Source: Arthrobacter sp. HY1533
GTDB taxonomy: Bacteria > Actinomycetota > Actinomycetes > Actinomycetales > Micrococcaceae
Assembly: GCF_027568515.1 (NCBI RefSeq)
Contig: NZ_JANKZF010000009.1
Coordinates: 62,001-126,000 of the forward strand
DNA length: 64,000 nt
Direction: 5' to 3'
The position numbers and the translations under genes were made by a program. Numbering within the stretch: position 1 is the stretch's first letter; each line of letters starts with the position of its first letter. Below, one piece after another: positions 16,638 to 26,682 of the stretch. The notes beneath the pieces were generated by a model. That model saw only the letters and a program-made list of their open reading frames with translations, did no database searches and was not told the DNA's origin.

Positions 16638-17981
16638 GTGGTTGAAACCATGAACCTTGGGCAGCATTCGCACGACTCGCACACCGCAACAAAATTGCGC
16701 ACCTATGTCATTGACACCTCTGTCCTGCTGTCGGACCCGCGGGCGGTCACCCGCTTCGCCGAGCACCATGTGGTGGTGCCGATCGTTGTGGTCTCGGAGC
16801 TGGAGGGCAAACGCCACGACCCCGAGCTGGGCTACTTTGCCCGTACCGCCCTGAGGCTCCTGGACGAGATGCGCGAGCGCCACGGCGGCCTGGCCACCCC
16901 GGTTCCCTTGGGGAACGACGGCGGGACGTTCCGTGTGGAGCTCAACCACGTTTCTCTGGAGGTGCTTCCGGCGGGCATGCGCGGCATGGACAACGACTCA
17001 CGCATCCTGGCCGTTGCGCGGAACCTCGCCAACGAGGGACACAATGTCACGGTGGTGTCCAAGGATGTGCCGATGCGGGTCAAGGCCTCTGCCCTGGGCC
17101 TGGCGGCGGAGGAGTACCGCAACGAACTCGTCCAGGATTCGGGCTGGACCGGTGTGGACGAGGTGGAGGCCACCGAGGCCGAGATGACGGCGCTGTACAA
17201 CCACGAACCCGTGCCGATCCCCGACGCCGCCGTGCTGCCCGTGAACACCTCGCTTGTCATCACCAGCAACCGCGGCTCGGCCCTGGGCCGCGTGGGGGAG
17301 GACCAGCAGGTGCGCCTGGTGCGCGGCGACAGGGAGGCATTTGGCCTGCACGGGCGCTCGGCCGAGCAGCGCCTGGCCCTTGACCTGCTGATGGACCCGG
17401 ACGTCGGCATTGTGTCCCTGGGCGGACGGGCCGGAACGGGCAAGAGCGCGCTGGCCCTGTGCGCCGGTCTTGAGGCCGTGCTGGAGCGCAATGAACACCG
17501 CAAGGTGGTGGTGTTCCGTCCCCTCTACGCCGTGGGCGGGCAGGAGCTGGGGTACCTGCCCGGCTCCGAGAGCGAGAAGATGAACCCGTGGGCCCAGGCC
17601 GTCTTTGACACGCTGGGCTCGGTGGTCTCCGACACCCTCATGGACGAGATCATGGAGCGCGGGCTGCTGGAGGTCCTGCCGCTGACCCACATTCGTGGCC
17701 GATCCCTGCACGATTCCTTCGTGATCGTGGATGAGGCCCAGTCACTGGAGAAGAACGTGCTGCTGACGGTCATGAGCCGCATCGGCCAGCGCTCCAAGAT
17801 TGTCCTGACCCACGACGTCGCCCAGCGCGACAACCTCCGGGTGGGCCGCCACGACGGGATCGTGGCCGTGGTGGAGACGCTCAAGGGGCATCCGCTGTTC
17901 GGCCACGTGACGCTGACACGCTCCGAGCGTTCCCCGATTGCCGCGCTCGTCTCGGAAATGCTGGAGCGCGCCGAAATCTAG
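16638..17981 (+). CDS. PhoH family protein with N-terminal PIN domain (PhoH2)
   Basis: 447 residues. The N-terminal PIN RNase domain (about 20-150) has acidic residues in [12 protein letters not shown] (Asp26), [12 protein letters not shown] (Glu54) and [12 protein letters not shown]. The C-terminal PhoH ATPase has Walker [11 protein letters not shown] and Walker [13 protein letters not shown]. PhoH2 proteins of mycobacteria are ATP-dependent RNA-unwinding nucleases, so the likely role is RNA processing. The GTG at 16638 has GGAG six bases ahead; the frame is open further up, but that part has no family similarity. It is monocistronic, followed by a long hairpin. Confidence 0.9.
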   Translation: MVETMNLGQHSHDSHTATKLRTYVIDTSVLLSDPRAVTRFAEHHVVVPIVVVSELEGKRHDPELGYFARTALRLLDEMRERHGGLATPVPLGNDGGTFRVELNHVSLEVLPAGMRGMDNDSRILAVARNLANEGHNVTVVSKDVPMRVKASALGLAAEEYRNELVQDSGWTGVDEVEATEAEMTALYNHEPVPIPDAAVLPVNTSLVITSNRGSALGRVGEDQQVRLVRGDREAFGLHGRSAEQRLALDLLMDPDVGIVSLGGRAGTGKSALALCAGLEAVLERNEHRKVVVFRPLYAVGGQELGYLPGSESEKMNPWAQAVFDTLGSVVSDTLMDEIMERGLLEVLPLTHIRGRSLHDSFVIVDEAQSLEKNVLLTVMSRIGQRSKIVLTHDVAQRDNLRVGRHDGIVAVVETLKGHPLFGHVTLTRSERSPIAALVSEMLERAEI

Positions 17982-17992
17982 TCCGTGAGAGT

Positions 17993-18035
17993 GCAGTTGA
18001 TGCCGTTGTCCCAGTGGGATAACGGCATCAGCTGC
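17993..18035. terminator. Long 21-bp hairpin between convergent genes
   Basis: GCAGTTGATGCCGTTGTCCC (arm to 18013) pairs with TGGGATAACGGCATCAGCTGC (18015-18035) with two mismatches that become G:U pairs in RNA. It lies 12 bases past phoH and 17 before the end of the convergent gene. There is no T-run, so it may be a terminator or an RNA 3'-end stabiliser. Confidence 0.5.
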
Positions 18036-18052
18036 GATCTCGGCGGGCAGGT

Positions 18053-18805
18053 TCAGGCGTTGGGGCCCAGCTCCCACGGGATGTGGGCCCGCACGTCGGT
18101 CAGGCCCATGCTGACCTCCTCAAAGAGATCGTCAAGCATGTACTCATCAAGGCCCAGAAGCACCATGGAGTGCCCTGTGCCTGCTGTGTCCCCGTCCAGG
18201 GATTGCGAGGCCACGCAGATGCCCGTCCCAAGGTCTATGCGCACGATGGTGCGCCCGAGGAACAGCAACGGGGCGTCGGCAAACACGGGCCGGTAGCTGG
18301 GGTTGGGGCTCAGCACCGCCTGCACGGCGGACCGGCCATGGTGCATCACGCTGGTGATGTCCTCAATCTCGGCCACATTGGCAAAGGGCGCCTCCAGCGG
18401 CACGGGGCGGTCGCCCGCCAGTTCCACGGGGTCCAGGGCGGCGGCCGCCCGGCCGGAGCCGTAGGAGGGCTCGCCATAGAGTGCTTCGGGGCGGCGGACC
18501 ACAAAGCCGTCCCCGTCCTTCACGGGGTTGACCAGGGCGGGCTGCAATAGCCACGGCTTGCGGCTGCCGCTGATGAACAGGGAATCCCGGGACTCGTTGA
18601 TGTGGGTGGTGCTGGCCAGCAGGGCCCCTTCCTGGGTTTCCACGCGCAGGGCGCCGGGGCGCCGCACCCAGCAGTTCAGCGGGGGATCGGCCGCCGCAGG
18701 CCCCGGAACCATCCGGTGCAGCTCAAACCTGACGCTCTGCCAGCGCCATGGGGAAGAGCGGCACAGGTGCCTGAAGGAGTCGATGGGGAAGGATGCGGCG
18801 CTCAT
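18053..18805 (-). CDS. Hypothetical protein, unrecognised family
   Basis: 250 residues, soluble, no signal peptide, helices or motif I recognise. It has evenly spaced Trp, Pro and acidic residues, phrases such as FELHRMVPGPAAADPPLNCWVRRPG and a C-terminal HIPWELGPNA, and reads as a genuine folded protein with normal codon bias. The ATG at 18803-18805 is preferred over far upstream starts because a TATGCT hexamer sits six bases ahead (18812-18817 on the plus strand). It is divergent from the prepilin peptidase gene with only 39 bases between. No function is inferred. Confidence 0.7.
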   Translation of the reverse strand: MSAASFPIDSFRHLCRSSPWRWQSVRFELHRMVPGPAAADPPLNCWVRRPGALRVETQEGALLASTTHINESRDSLFISGSRKPWLLQPALVNPVKDGDGFVVRRPEALYGEPSYGSGRAAAALDPVELAGDRPVPLEAPFANVAEIEDITSVMHHGRSAVQAVLSPNPSYRPVFADAPLLFLGRTIVRIDLGTGICVASQSLDGDTAGTGHSMVLLGLDEYMLDDLFEEVSMGLTDVRAHIPWELGPNA

Positions 18806-18811
18806 AGCCAC

Positions 18812-18838
18812 AGCATAGACCCGCCCAGGGAGTAGCAT
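18812..18838. promoter_or_regulatory. Overlapping divergent leaderless promoters
   Basis: The 39-base gap contains a minus-strand -10 (TATGCT, 18812-18817) and a plus-strand -10 (TAGCAT, 18833-18838), each six bases before its ATG. The -35 region of each promoter must lie on or beside the -10 of the other, so the two RNA polymerases should exclude each other. Confidence 0.5.
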
Positions 18839-18844
18839 CACGCT

Positions 18845-19357
18845 ATGGTGGCACGCCTTCTGGATCTGTGGGACGCCAGCGCGGTGGCGCTGTCCTGCGC
18901 CCTGGCCGCCTGCCTGTACCTGCTCTGGCTGGCCGTGCAGTTGAGCATCATTGACATCCGCACCCACACCCTGCCCCGGCGCCTGGTCCTGCCGGCCTAC
19001 CCCATCGCCGGATCCCTGCTGCTGGCCGCCGCGCTCGCGGGCGGCACCCCGCTCCATGCGCTCAATGCCGCCGGCGGGGCCCTCTCCATGGCCGGTCTGT
19101 ATTGGCTGCTATGGGCGGTCTACCCGTCTGGCATGGGTTTTGGCGACGTCAGGCTGGCCGGAGTGCTGGGCCTGTTCCTGGGATACCTGGGCTGGCAGCA
19201 CGTCCTGCTGGGCGCCGCGGGCGGCTTTGTGGCCGGCGGGCTGTGGGGCATCGTGCTAATTGCCAGCCGCCGCGGCACCGCCAAGTCGGCCATCCCGTTT
19301 GGTCCGGCCATGCTTGCCGGCGCCCTCGGCACCATGCTGTTGCTGCCCGCCGCCTGA
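18845..19357 (+). CDS. A24-family prepilin peptidase, minimal form
   Basis: A 170-residue membrane aspartyl protease that trims type IV or Flp prepilins at the Gly before the hydrophobic stretch. The two catalytic Asp motifs are visible: SIIDIRTHTLP (Asp in helix-loop 1) and GMGFGDVRLAG (second Asp). About six hydrophobic helices are present. It lacks the N-terminal cytoplasmic methylation domain of PilD, as in TadV/FlaK-like enzymes. It stands alone, 31 kb from the tad cluster, which has its own closely similar copy at 50387. Confidence 0.88.
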   Translation: MVARLLDLWDASAVALSCALAACLYLLWLAVQLSIIDIRTHTLPRRLVLPAYPIAGSLLLAAALAGGTPLHALNAAGGALSMAGLYWLLWAVYPSGMGFGDVRLAGVLGLFLGYLGWQHVLLGAAGGFVAGGLWGIVLIASRRGTAKSAIPFGPAMLAGALGTMLLLPAA

Positions 19358-19365
19358 CCGTGGCC

Positions 19366-20028
19366 CTACTGCGGCGCCACGCTGTAGCGGTGCTCCGGCC
19401 GCCCCGTGGCGCCGTACTTCAGCGAGATGGCGACGGCGCCGTCGTCCGCCAGGGAGGACAGGTAGCGCTGGGCCGTGGTCCGGGAAATTCCGACGGCGGA
19501 CGCCACCTCCGCTGTCGACTGGCCCTCCCGCGCGGCCAGGGCGGCCAGGACCGCCGACTCCGTGGCAGAGGCAGCCTTGGGCCCCGCGGCCGCGGCGCCG
19601 GGATGCAGTGCCTGCCAGGCCGTCTCGAGGCGGTCCTGGCCCAGGCTTCCGGTCTCCGCCAGCAGCCGCCGGTACCTGGCGTAGCCACGCAGCCGCGATT
19701 CCAGCAGCCCTGCGGCGAAGGGCTTGATGAGGTAGGCCAGGGCGCCGTGGCGCAGTGCCATGCGCACCGTTTCGGGGTCCGATGCGGCGCTGAGCATCAT
19801 GGCGTCAGCGTCGATGCGCCGCAGCAGGTCCAGGCCGGACGCATCCGGCAGGTAGACATCCAGCAGGACCAGGTCCGGCCGTTCGGCGTCGATGACCTTC
19901 AGGCCCTGGGCGGCCGTCGGCGCAGGCGGCAGGGCCCGGAAGCCCGGAACGGCGTCGACAAAGCCGGCGTGCAGCCGCCCCACATGGAAGTCGTCCTCAA
20001 CGATCAGGACGCTGAAATCACCGGTCAC
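19366..20028 (-). CDS. CitB/DcuR-type response regulator
   Basis: 220 residues. The receiver domain has acidic EDD (11-13), phospho-acceptor Asp57 in LVLLDVYLPD and Lys102 in YLIKPF. A C-terminal helix-turn-helix (about 160-215, STAEVASAVGISRTTAQRYLSSL) is typical of the CitB/DcuR subfamily. The GTG at 20026-20028 has AAGGAG six bases upstream and overlaps the kinase stop by four bases, so the pair is translationally coupled. It is expected to activate the divergent CitMHS citrate transporter gene in response to the kinase. Confidence 0.88.
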   Translation of the reverse strand: MTGDFSVLIVEDDFHVGRLHAGFVDAVPGFRALPPAPTAAQGLKVIDAERPDLVLLDVYLPDASGLDLLRRIDADAMMLSAASDPETVRMALRHGALAYLIKPFAAGLLESRLRGYARYRRLLAETGSLGQDRLETAWQALHPGAAAAGPKAASATESAVLAALAAREGQSTAEVASAVGISRTTAQRYLSSLADDGAVAISLKYGATGRPEHRYSVAPQ

Positions 20029-21857
20029 GGGTTCTCCTTGGAAGTGTGCAGGGGCGCCAGGACGCCGGGAAGACGGGCGCAGAAGACGGCGCCGTGGGTT
20101 TGGGGTGAACCGTCGTCGGCCACCCACACGTCCCCGCCGCGGCGGCGGGCCAGGTGCCGGATGAGTGCCAGGCCCACGCCCTGGCCGGAGGCAACGTCGG
20201 GGCCGCCGGGGCTGGGAGCGGTTGAGTAGCCGGCTGCGAAGATCGCCTCGCTCGCCTGGGAGCCGGGGGATGGGACCTGCAGGCCGTCGCCGGAATCGGC
20301 CACCACCAGGTGCAGGGTGCCGCCGGAGCCGGTGAGCTCGTCGAGCAGTTCCACCTCGACCCACTTGTTCTCCGATGCCCCGGCCACGGCGGCGCTGATG
20401 GCGTTGTCCATGAGGTTGCCCAGCACCGCCGTGACATCCTGGGGGTCGGTGATGTGCCCGCGGACCAGGGTTTCGGCGCCGATCCGGACCTCCACGCCGC
20501 GCTCATGGGCCTCGATGCTCTTGGCGCCAATGAAAGCCTCAAGGTATGGATCCGTGAGCAGGGCAAGATCCCTGGCCGGGTACTGCAGCGGGCCTCCTGC
20601 CATGATCTCCCCGATGTAGCCGCGGGCCTCGGTGGGCCGGCCAATGTCCAGCAGGCCTGCAACGGTGTGGAGCCGGTTGGCGAACTCGTGCCGCTGCGCC
20701 CGCAGTGCTGTGCCCAGTGCGTTGACGGCGTCGAGCTGGCGGGTCAGTGCCTGCACCTCGGTGCGGTCCCGAACCATGATGACCCGGCCCAGGCCGCGGC
20801 CGCTGGCGCCGAGCCGCACGGGGCGGGCCGTCACAATGACCACCCGTCCGTCGAGCACATGCTCGGCCGGCCCGTACCCGTCGCCTGAGGCACCGGACGC
20901 GCGGGAACCAGGGGAATCACTGGAGGCACCGGCCGCAGCGGCGGCGTCGGCAAGAAACGCGGGCAGCCCGCTCGTGGCGAGCGGCAGCCCGCCAAAAGCG
21001 CCCTTGGATTCGGGGGCCAGCAGCCGCCGGGCGCCGTCGTTGAAGACGGTGATGGTTCCTGCCTCGGACACGCCGATGACGCCTTCGTCCACTCCGCGCA
21101 GCACAGCCTCCTGGTCCTGTGCCAGCCCGGAGATCTCCTCCGGTTCCAGCCCCAGCGTGAGCTTGCGCAGCCGGGCGCCCATGATGGCCGAGGCAAGTGC
21201 GCCGAGGGCCAGCGACAGCCCGGCAACCAGGGCAACGGGAGGCAGGTTGCGCAGCAGCCCGGCCAGGAGGTCGTCGGTGGAGAAGCCCACGCCCACCTCA
21301 CCGACCACAACTGAGTCGGACCCCGGTGCAAAAACCGGCACCTTGGCCCGCACCGAGCGCCCCAGGGTCCCGTGCTCCTGGGACGTCACTTCGCCCCCGC
21401 CCAGCGCCACCGAGGGATCGGTCGACACCATTTGCCCCAGCAGGGCCGGGTTCGGGTGCGCCAGCCGCAGCCCGGCGTCGTCGGTCACCAGGACATACAG
21501 GGCATCGGTGCGGACCCGGACGGCTTCCGCATACTGCTGCAGCGGGCCGCCGGCGAGGCTCGCCGGGGTCAGCGCCGATTCGGGCCCGGCAGCCAGCGCC
21601 GCCGTCTCATGCCGCACGTCCTCGGAGGAAGCCACCGTGCGCGCCACGGACAGGGCGCGGGCCTCGGCCTGTTCGCCGAGCCACTGGTACGTGAGCGCGG
21701 CAAAGGTTCCGGCGGAGATGAGGACCACGGCCGCCACCACGGCCAACTGCAGCAGCAGCACGCGGGTGGCGAAGCGCAGCCTGGGGCCGGAACGTGCCTG
21801 CTTCAACGAAGGTCTCCTCTGCTTCCGGCCCTGCGGCCGGGGCGCCCGGTTGGCCAT
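20025..21857 (-). CDS. CitA/DcuS-type sensor histidine kinase
   Basis: 610 residues. Transmembrane helix 1 (about 30-52), an extracytoplasmic sensor domain (about 55-195), helix 2, a PAS-like domain (DEGVIGVSEAGTITVFNDGARRLL), then an SpoOB/CitA-type dimerisation segment RAQRHEFANRLH with phospho-His390. The ATPase domain has N-box GNLMDN (480-485) and G-box GQGVGLAL (558-565). The PAS region has a Ser/Gly/Ala-rich insertion. The ATG at 21857 is chosen over a TTG at 21869. The layout matches periplasmic di- and tricarboxylate sensors, and the divergent CitMHS gene makes citrate the natural guess. Confidence 0.9.
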   Translation of the reverse strand: MANRAPRPQGRKQRRPSLKQARSGPRLRFATRVLLLQLAVVAAVVLISAGTFAALTYQWLGEQAEARALSVARTVASSEDVRHETAALAAGPESALTPASLAGGPLQQYAEAVRVRTDALYVLVTDDAGLRLAHPNPALLGQMVSTDPSVALGGGEVTSQEHGTLGRSVRAKVPVFAPGSDSVVVGEVGVGFSTDDLLAGLLRNLPPVALVAGLSLALGALASAIMGARLRKLTLGLEPEEISGLAQDQEAVLRGVDEGVIGVSEAGTITVFNDGARRLLAPESKGAFGGLPLATSGLPAFLADAAAAAGASSDSPGSRASGASGDGYGPAEHVLDGRVVIVTARPVRLGASGRGLGRVIMVRDRTEVQALTRQLDAVNALGTALRAQRHEFANRLHTVAGLLDIGRPTEARGYIGEIMAGGPLQYPARDLALLTDPYLEAFIGAKSIEAHERGVEVRIGAETLVRGHITDPQDVTAVLGNLMDNAISAAVAGASENKWVEVELLDELTGSGGTLHLVVADSGDGLQVPSPGSQASEAIFAAGYSTAPSPGGPDVASGQGVGLALIRHLARRRGGDVWVADDGSPQTHGAVFCARLPGVLAPLHTSKENP

Positions 21858-21952
21858 GGGCCGGGGCAATGTCCCGCCGCGAAAACGGTGGGTTTTATGG
21901 GCTAAACGTATTCAACGGGCAGTACTTGGGTCAAGTGGACTAAACCCGGCCC

Positions 21953-21966
21953 GTGATCCAGATCAC
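21953..21966. promoter_or_regulatory. CRP/GlxR-like palindrome upstream of citMHS
   Basis: GTGATCCAGATCAC is a perfect palindrome with GTGA-N6-TCAC spacing, as in CRP/GlxR boxes. It directly abuts TATAAG (21967-21972), a possible -10, so it would overlap the core promoter. This would allow catabolite control in addition to the CitAB-like system. Confidence 0.5.
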
Positions 21967-22018
21967 TATAAGTTCATCGGTAGGGCCACGACTGCGGCCG
22001 TTGTACAAAGGAGTTCAC

Positions 22019-23509
22019 ATGTTGGTAATCCTCGGATTCGCCATGATAGCGGTGTTCATGGCGCTCATCATGACAAAGAAATTGACGCCCGTCGTGGCGC
22101 TCATCGTAGTCCCCACCATCTTCGGCCTGTTCGCCGGCGCCGGTCTGGGCATTGGCGACATGGTCATGGACTCGATGAAGAGCCTGACCTCAACGGCCGC
22201 ACTGCTCATGTTCGCAATTGTCTTCTTCGGCATGATGATCGATGTTGGCCTGTTCGACCCACTGGTCAAGCTCATCCTGCGCACGCTCGGCAACGACCCC
22301 GCCAAGGTGGTTGTGGGCACGGCAGTGCTGGCCGCCGTCGTGTCCCTGGACGGCGACGGCTCCACCACCTTCATCCTGACCACGGCGGCCATGCTGCCCA
22401 TCTACCTGCGCCTGGGCATGAGCCCTGTGGTCCTGACGTGCGTGGCCGGCCTGGCCAACGGCACCATGAACATCCTGCCGTGGGGCGGCCCCACCGCCCG
22501 CGCCGCCGCAGCGCTGAAGGTCACACCCAGCGAGGTGTTTGTCCCCATGATCCCCTCGCTCATCGCCGGCATGATCGTCATCTTCTTCTTCGCCTGGCAC
22601 CTTGGCATCCGCGAACGCCGCCGCCTGGCCCTGGCCGGCAGCCTGTGGAGCGGCAATTCCACGCACGACGCCGGCAGCCCGGAAGGCGGCAGCGGCAGCA
22701 AGGCTGCGGCCGGCAATGCGACGGGCGGAAAGGGTTCCGCAGGCACCACCACCCTGCTGACCGTGGAGAAGCCGCGCTCTGCAGCGCAGGAACGCTTCGA
22801 CGCCCAGGTCCTCGCCGTGGCGAACCAGGATGCGGCGGCGGTCAACACCTCGCTGGCCGACTCGCAGTTGGACCCCAACCGGGACACGCTGCGGCCCAAG
22901 TTGTTCTGGTTCAACCTGGCCCTGACAGTGACGCTCATGGTGGTCTTGGTCATGGACATCCTGCCCCTGCCGTACGTGTTCATGGTGGGCTCCGCGATTG
23001 CCCTGGTGGTCAACTTCCCCAGGGTCAAGGACCAGGCCAAGGCGCTGGTGTCCCACGCCGGCAGCATCGTGGCCGTGGTCTCCATGGTCATGGCTGCGGC
23101 CGTCCTGACCGGCGTGCTGAGCGGCACCGGCATGGTGGATGCCATGGCGGCCTGGCTGGTCAGCGTCATCCCCACCTCCATGGGCCCCTACATGGCAGTC
23201 ATCACAGGACTGCTGAGCATCCCCATGACGTTCTTCATGAGCAACGACGCCTTCTACTTCGGCGTGCTGCCCGTGCTCAGCGAGACCGCGGCCCACTTCG
23301 GCATCGACCCGGCGGCCATGGCCCGGGCCTCCATCGCCGGCCAGCCCGTCCACATGCAGAGCCCCCTGGTGCCGGCCATCCTGCTGCTGGTCTCGCTGTC
23401 CCGCGTGGACCTGGGCGACCACCACAAGAAGGTCCTCTGGCGAGCACTCGTGGTGTCGCTCGTGATGCTGGCCGTGGCCATCGGCATCGGCGTCATCCCC
23501 TTCGGCTGA
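22019..23509 (+). CDS. CitMHS-family citrate/divalent-metal transporter
   Basis: A 496-residue secondary transporter importing citrate complexed to a divalent metal with protons. About twelve helices occur in two halves, joined by a Gly/Ser-rich cytoplasmic linker (about 215-285). Family landmarks: AVVSLDGDGSTTFILTTAA in the first half, MNILPWGGPTARAAAAL, and FMSNDAFYFGVLPVLSETA in the second. The ATG at 22019 has AAAGGAG at ideal spacing. It is divergent from the histidine kinase/response regulator pair, with a CRP-like palindrome in the promoter. Confidence 0.92.
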   Translation: MLVILGFAMIAVFMALIMTKKLTPVVALIVVPTIFGLFAGAGLGIGDMVMDSMKSLTSTAALLMFAIVFFGMMIDVGLFDPLVKLILRTLGNDPAKVVVGTAVLAAVVSLDGDGSTTFILTTAAMLPIYLRLGMSPVVLTCVAGLANGTMNILPWGGPTARAAAALKVTPSEVFVPMIPSLIAGMIVIFFFAWHLGIRERRRLALAGSLWSGNSTHDAGSPEGGSGSKAAAGNATGGKGSAGTTTLLTVEKPRSAAQERFDAQVLAVANQDAAAVNTSLADSQLDPNRDTLRPKLFWFNLALTVTLMVVLVMDILPLPYVFMVGSAIALVVNFPRVKDQAKALVSHAGSIVAVVSMVMAAAVLTGVLSGTGMVDAMAAWLVSVIPTSMGPYMAVITGLLSIPMTFFMSNDAFYFGVLPVLSETAAHFGIDPAAMARASIAGQPVHMQSPLVPAILLLVSLSRVDLGDHHKKVLWRALVVSLVMLAVAIGIGVIPFG

Positions 23510-23537
23510 TCCGGTGTCCTGACGCTAGGCTGGCACC

Positions 23538-24008
23538 ATGGGATCACCGGAATTCATTCTCAAGCTCCGTGAAAAGATCGGCCACGACCCCCTGTGGCTG
23601 CCCGGCGTACGCGGCGTGGTGGTGGACGACGCCGGACGCGTGCTGCTGGGTGAACGCTCCGACACCGGCGGCTGGGCGCTCATCACCGGCATCCTGGAGC
23701 CGGGGGAGGAGCCCGGGCCCGGCCTGCTGCGCGAAATCTTCGAGGAGACGGCCGTGGTGGCCAGGATCGAGCATCTGCTGGGCGTCTATGCCGTGGGACC
23801 TGTGACGTTCCCCAACGGCGATGTCTGCGACTTCCTGAATGTGGAGTTCATTGCCCGCCACGTGAGCGGCACGGCCCGCGTGAACGACGACGAATCCCTC
23901 GCTGTGGGCTGGTTCGCCATCGACGAGTTGCCGCCGCTGCGCCCCGGCCACCTCGAATGTATCCAGCGCGCCCTCGCGTACAACGGTGAGGCCGGCTTCC
24001 AGCACTAG
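23538..24008 (+). CDS. NUDIX hydrolase
   Basis: A 156-residue pyrophosphohydrolase. The Nudix box runs from Gly51 (GILEPGEEP) through REIFEETAV (65-73), with the metal-binding REUXEE intact. The usual second Gly is Ala72, a minor departure. The N-terminal DPLWLPGVRGVVVDDAGRVLL fits the family. A TAGGCT hexamer (23526-23531) lies six bases before the ATG, so the transcript is probably leaderless. Substrate is not predictable; ADP-ribose, dinucleotides and oxidised nucleotides are usual. Confidence 0.9.
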   Translation: MGSPEFILKLREKIGHDPLWLPGVRGVVVDDAGRVLLGERSDTGGWALITGILEPGEEPGPGLLREIFEETAVVARIEHLLGVYAVGPVTFPNGDVCDFLNVEFIARHVSGTARVNDDESLAVGWFAIDELPPLRPGHLECIQRALAYNGEAGFQH

Positions 24009-24018
24009 CGTTGCCTCT

Positions 24019-24077
24019 TCGAGTCAGCAGCTATGGCTGTACTCGGAGCGCCAATACAGCCACAGCTGCTGACTCGA
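24019..24077. repeat. Large imperfect palindrome (23-base arms) after the NUDIX gene
   Basis: TCGAGTCAGCAGCT-ATGGCTGTA (24019-24041) pairs with TACAGCC-ACAGCTGCTGACTCGA (24055-24077), one mismatch, around a 13-base loop. It begins 11 bases after the NUDIX stop. It lacks a T-tract and is adjacent to a second, perfect hairpin. It could be a terminator for the NUDIX gene or a mobile palindromic element. Confidence 0.65.
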
Positions 24078-24103
24078 GGAGTGGCGTCGGTCCGCCCAAC
24101 GCA

Positions 24104-24158
24104 AAAGGCGCGTGCCGCCGTCGTACATGAAATCAGTACGACGGCGGCACGCGCCTTT
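24104..24158. terminator. Perfect 23-bp hairpin terminator
   Basis: AAAGGCGCGTGCCGCCGTCG (arm to 24126) is perfectly complementary to 24136-24158 around the loop ATGAAATCA. On the minus strand the hairpin is followed by TTTTGC, so it terminates the MFS operon; it could also stop readthrough from the NUDIX side. Confidence 0.85.
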
Positions 24159-24168
24159 CTTGCGAACC

Positions 24169-26490
<2,322 letters not shown>

Positions 26491-26507
<17 letters not shown>

Positions 26508-26544
26508 AAAGTAAAAGTTTGCACTATGTATCCCAAAGTGCAAA
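26491..26544. promoter_or_regulatory. Candidate operator: TTTGCACT half-sites upstream of tetR
   Basis: TTTGCACT occurs at 26491-26498 and 26518-26525, and its complement AGTGCAAA at 26537-26544. The second and third copies form an inverted repeat with an 11-base spacer. The first copy lies inside the start of the coding region. This is a likely autoregulatory site for the TetR protein. Confidence 0.55.
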
Positions 26545-26611
26545 ATGTTTTGGGAGTGGAATTAATCACATAAGGCACCTCCGCGGGTGGTCGCGGAAGG
26601 CTGTTAAAGCG

Positions 26612-26673
26612 GAATGCCCGGGCCTCGACAGGCTCGGCCACCGGTGGTCGTGCCTGTCGAGGCCCGGGCATTC
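26612..26673. repeat. REP-like palindrome downstream of fumC
   Basis: Perfect 22-base arms, GAATGCCCGGGCCTCGACAG.. (26612-26633) and its complement (26652-26673), flank an 18-base loop with CCACCGGTGG. The inner part (CTCGACAGGCTCGGCCACCG) is the dispersed TCGAGCCTGTCGA-type element found elsewhere in the window. It lies nine bases past the fumC stop and would also work as its transcript-end hairpin. Confidence 0.75.
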
Positions 26674-26682
26674 TTGCTGGTG

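Noticed and set aside
21857-22018. A riboswitch ahead of the citrate transporter gene.
   Set aside because: The region is short, with protein-binding palindromes and a normal ribosome site; no conserved RNA fold is seen.
20632-23805. A 1057-codon open frame on the plus strand.
   Set aside because: It lies antisense to the histidine kinase and out of frame with CitMHS; its translation is Arg/Ser/Pro-rich low-complexity, a product of GC-rich third positions.
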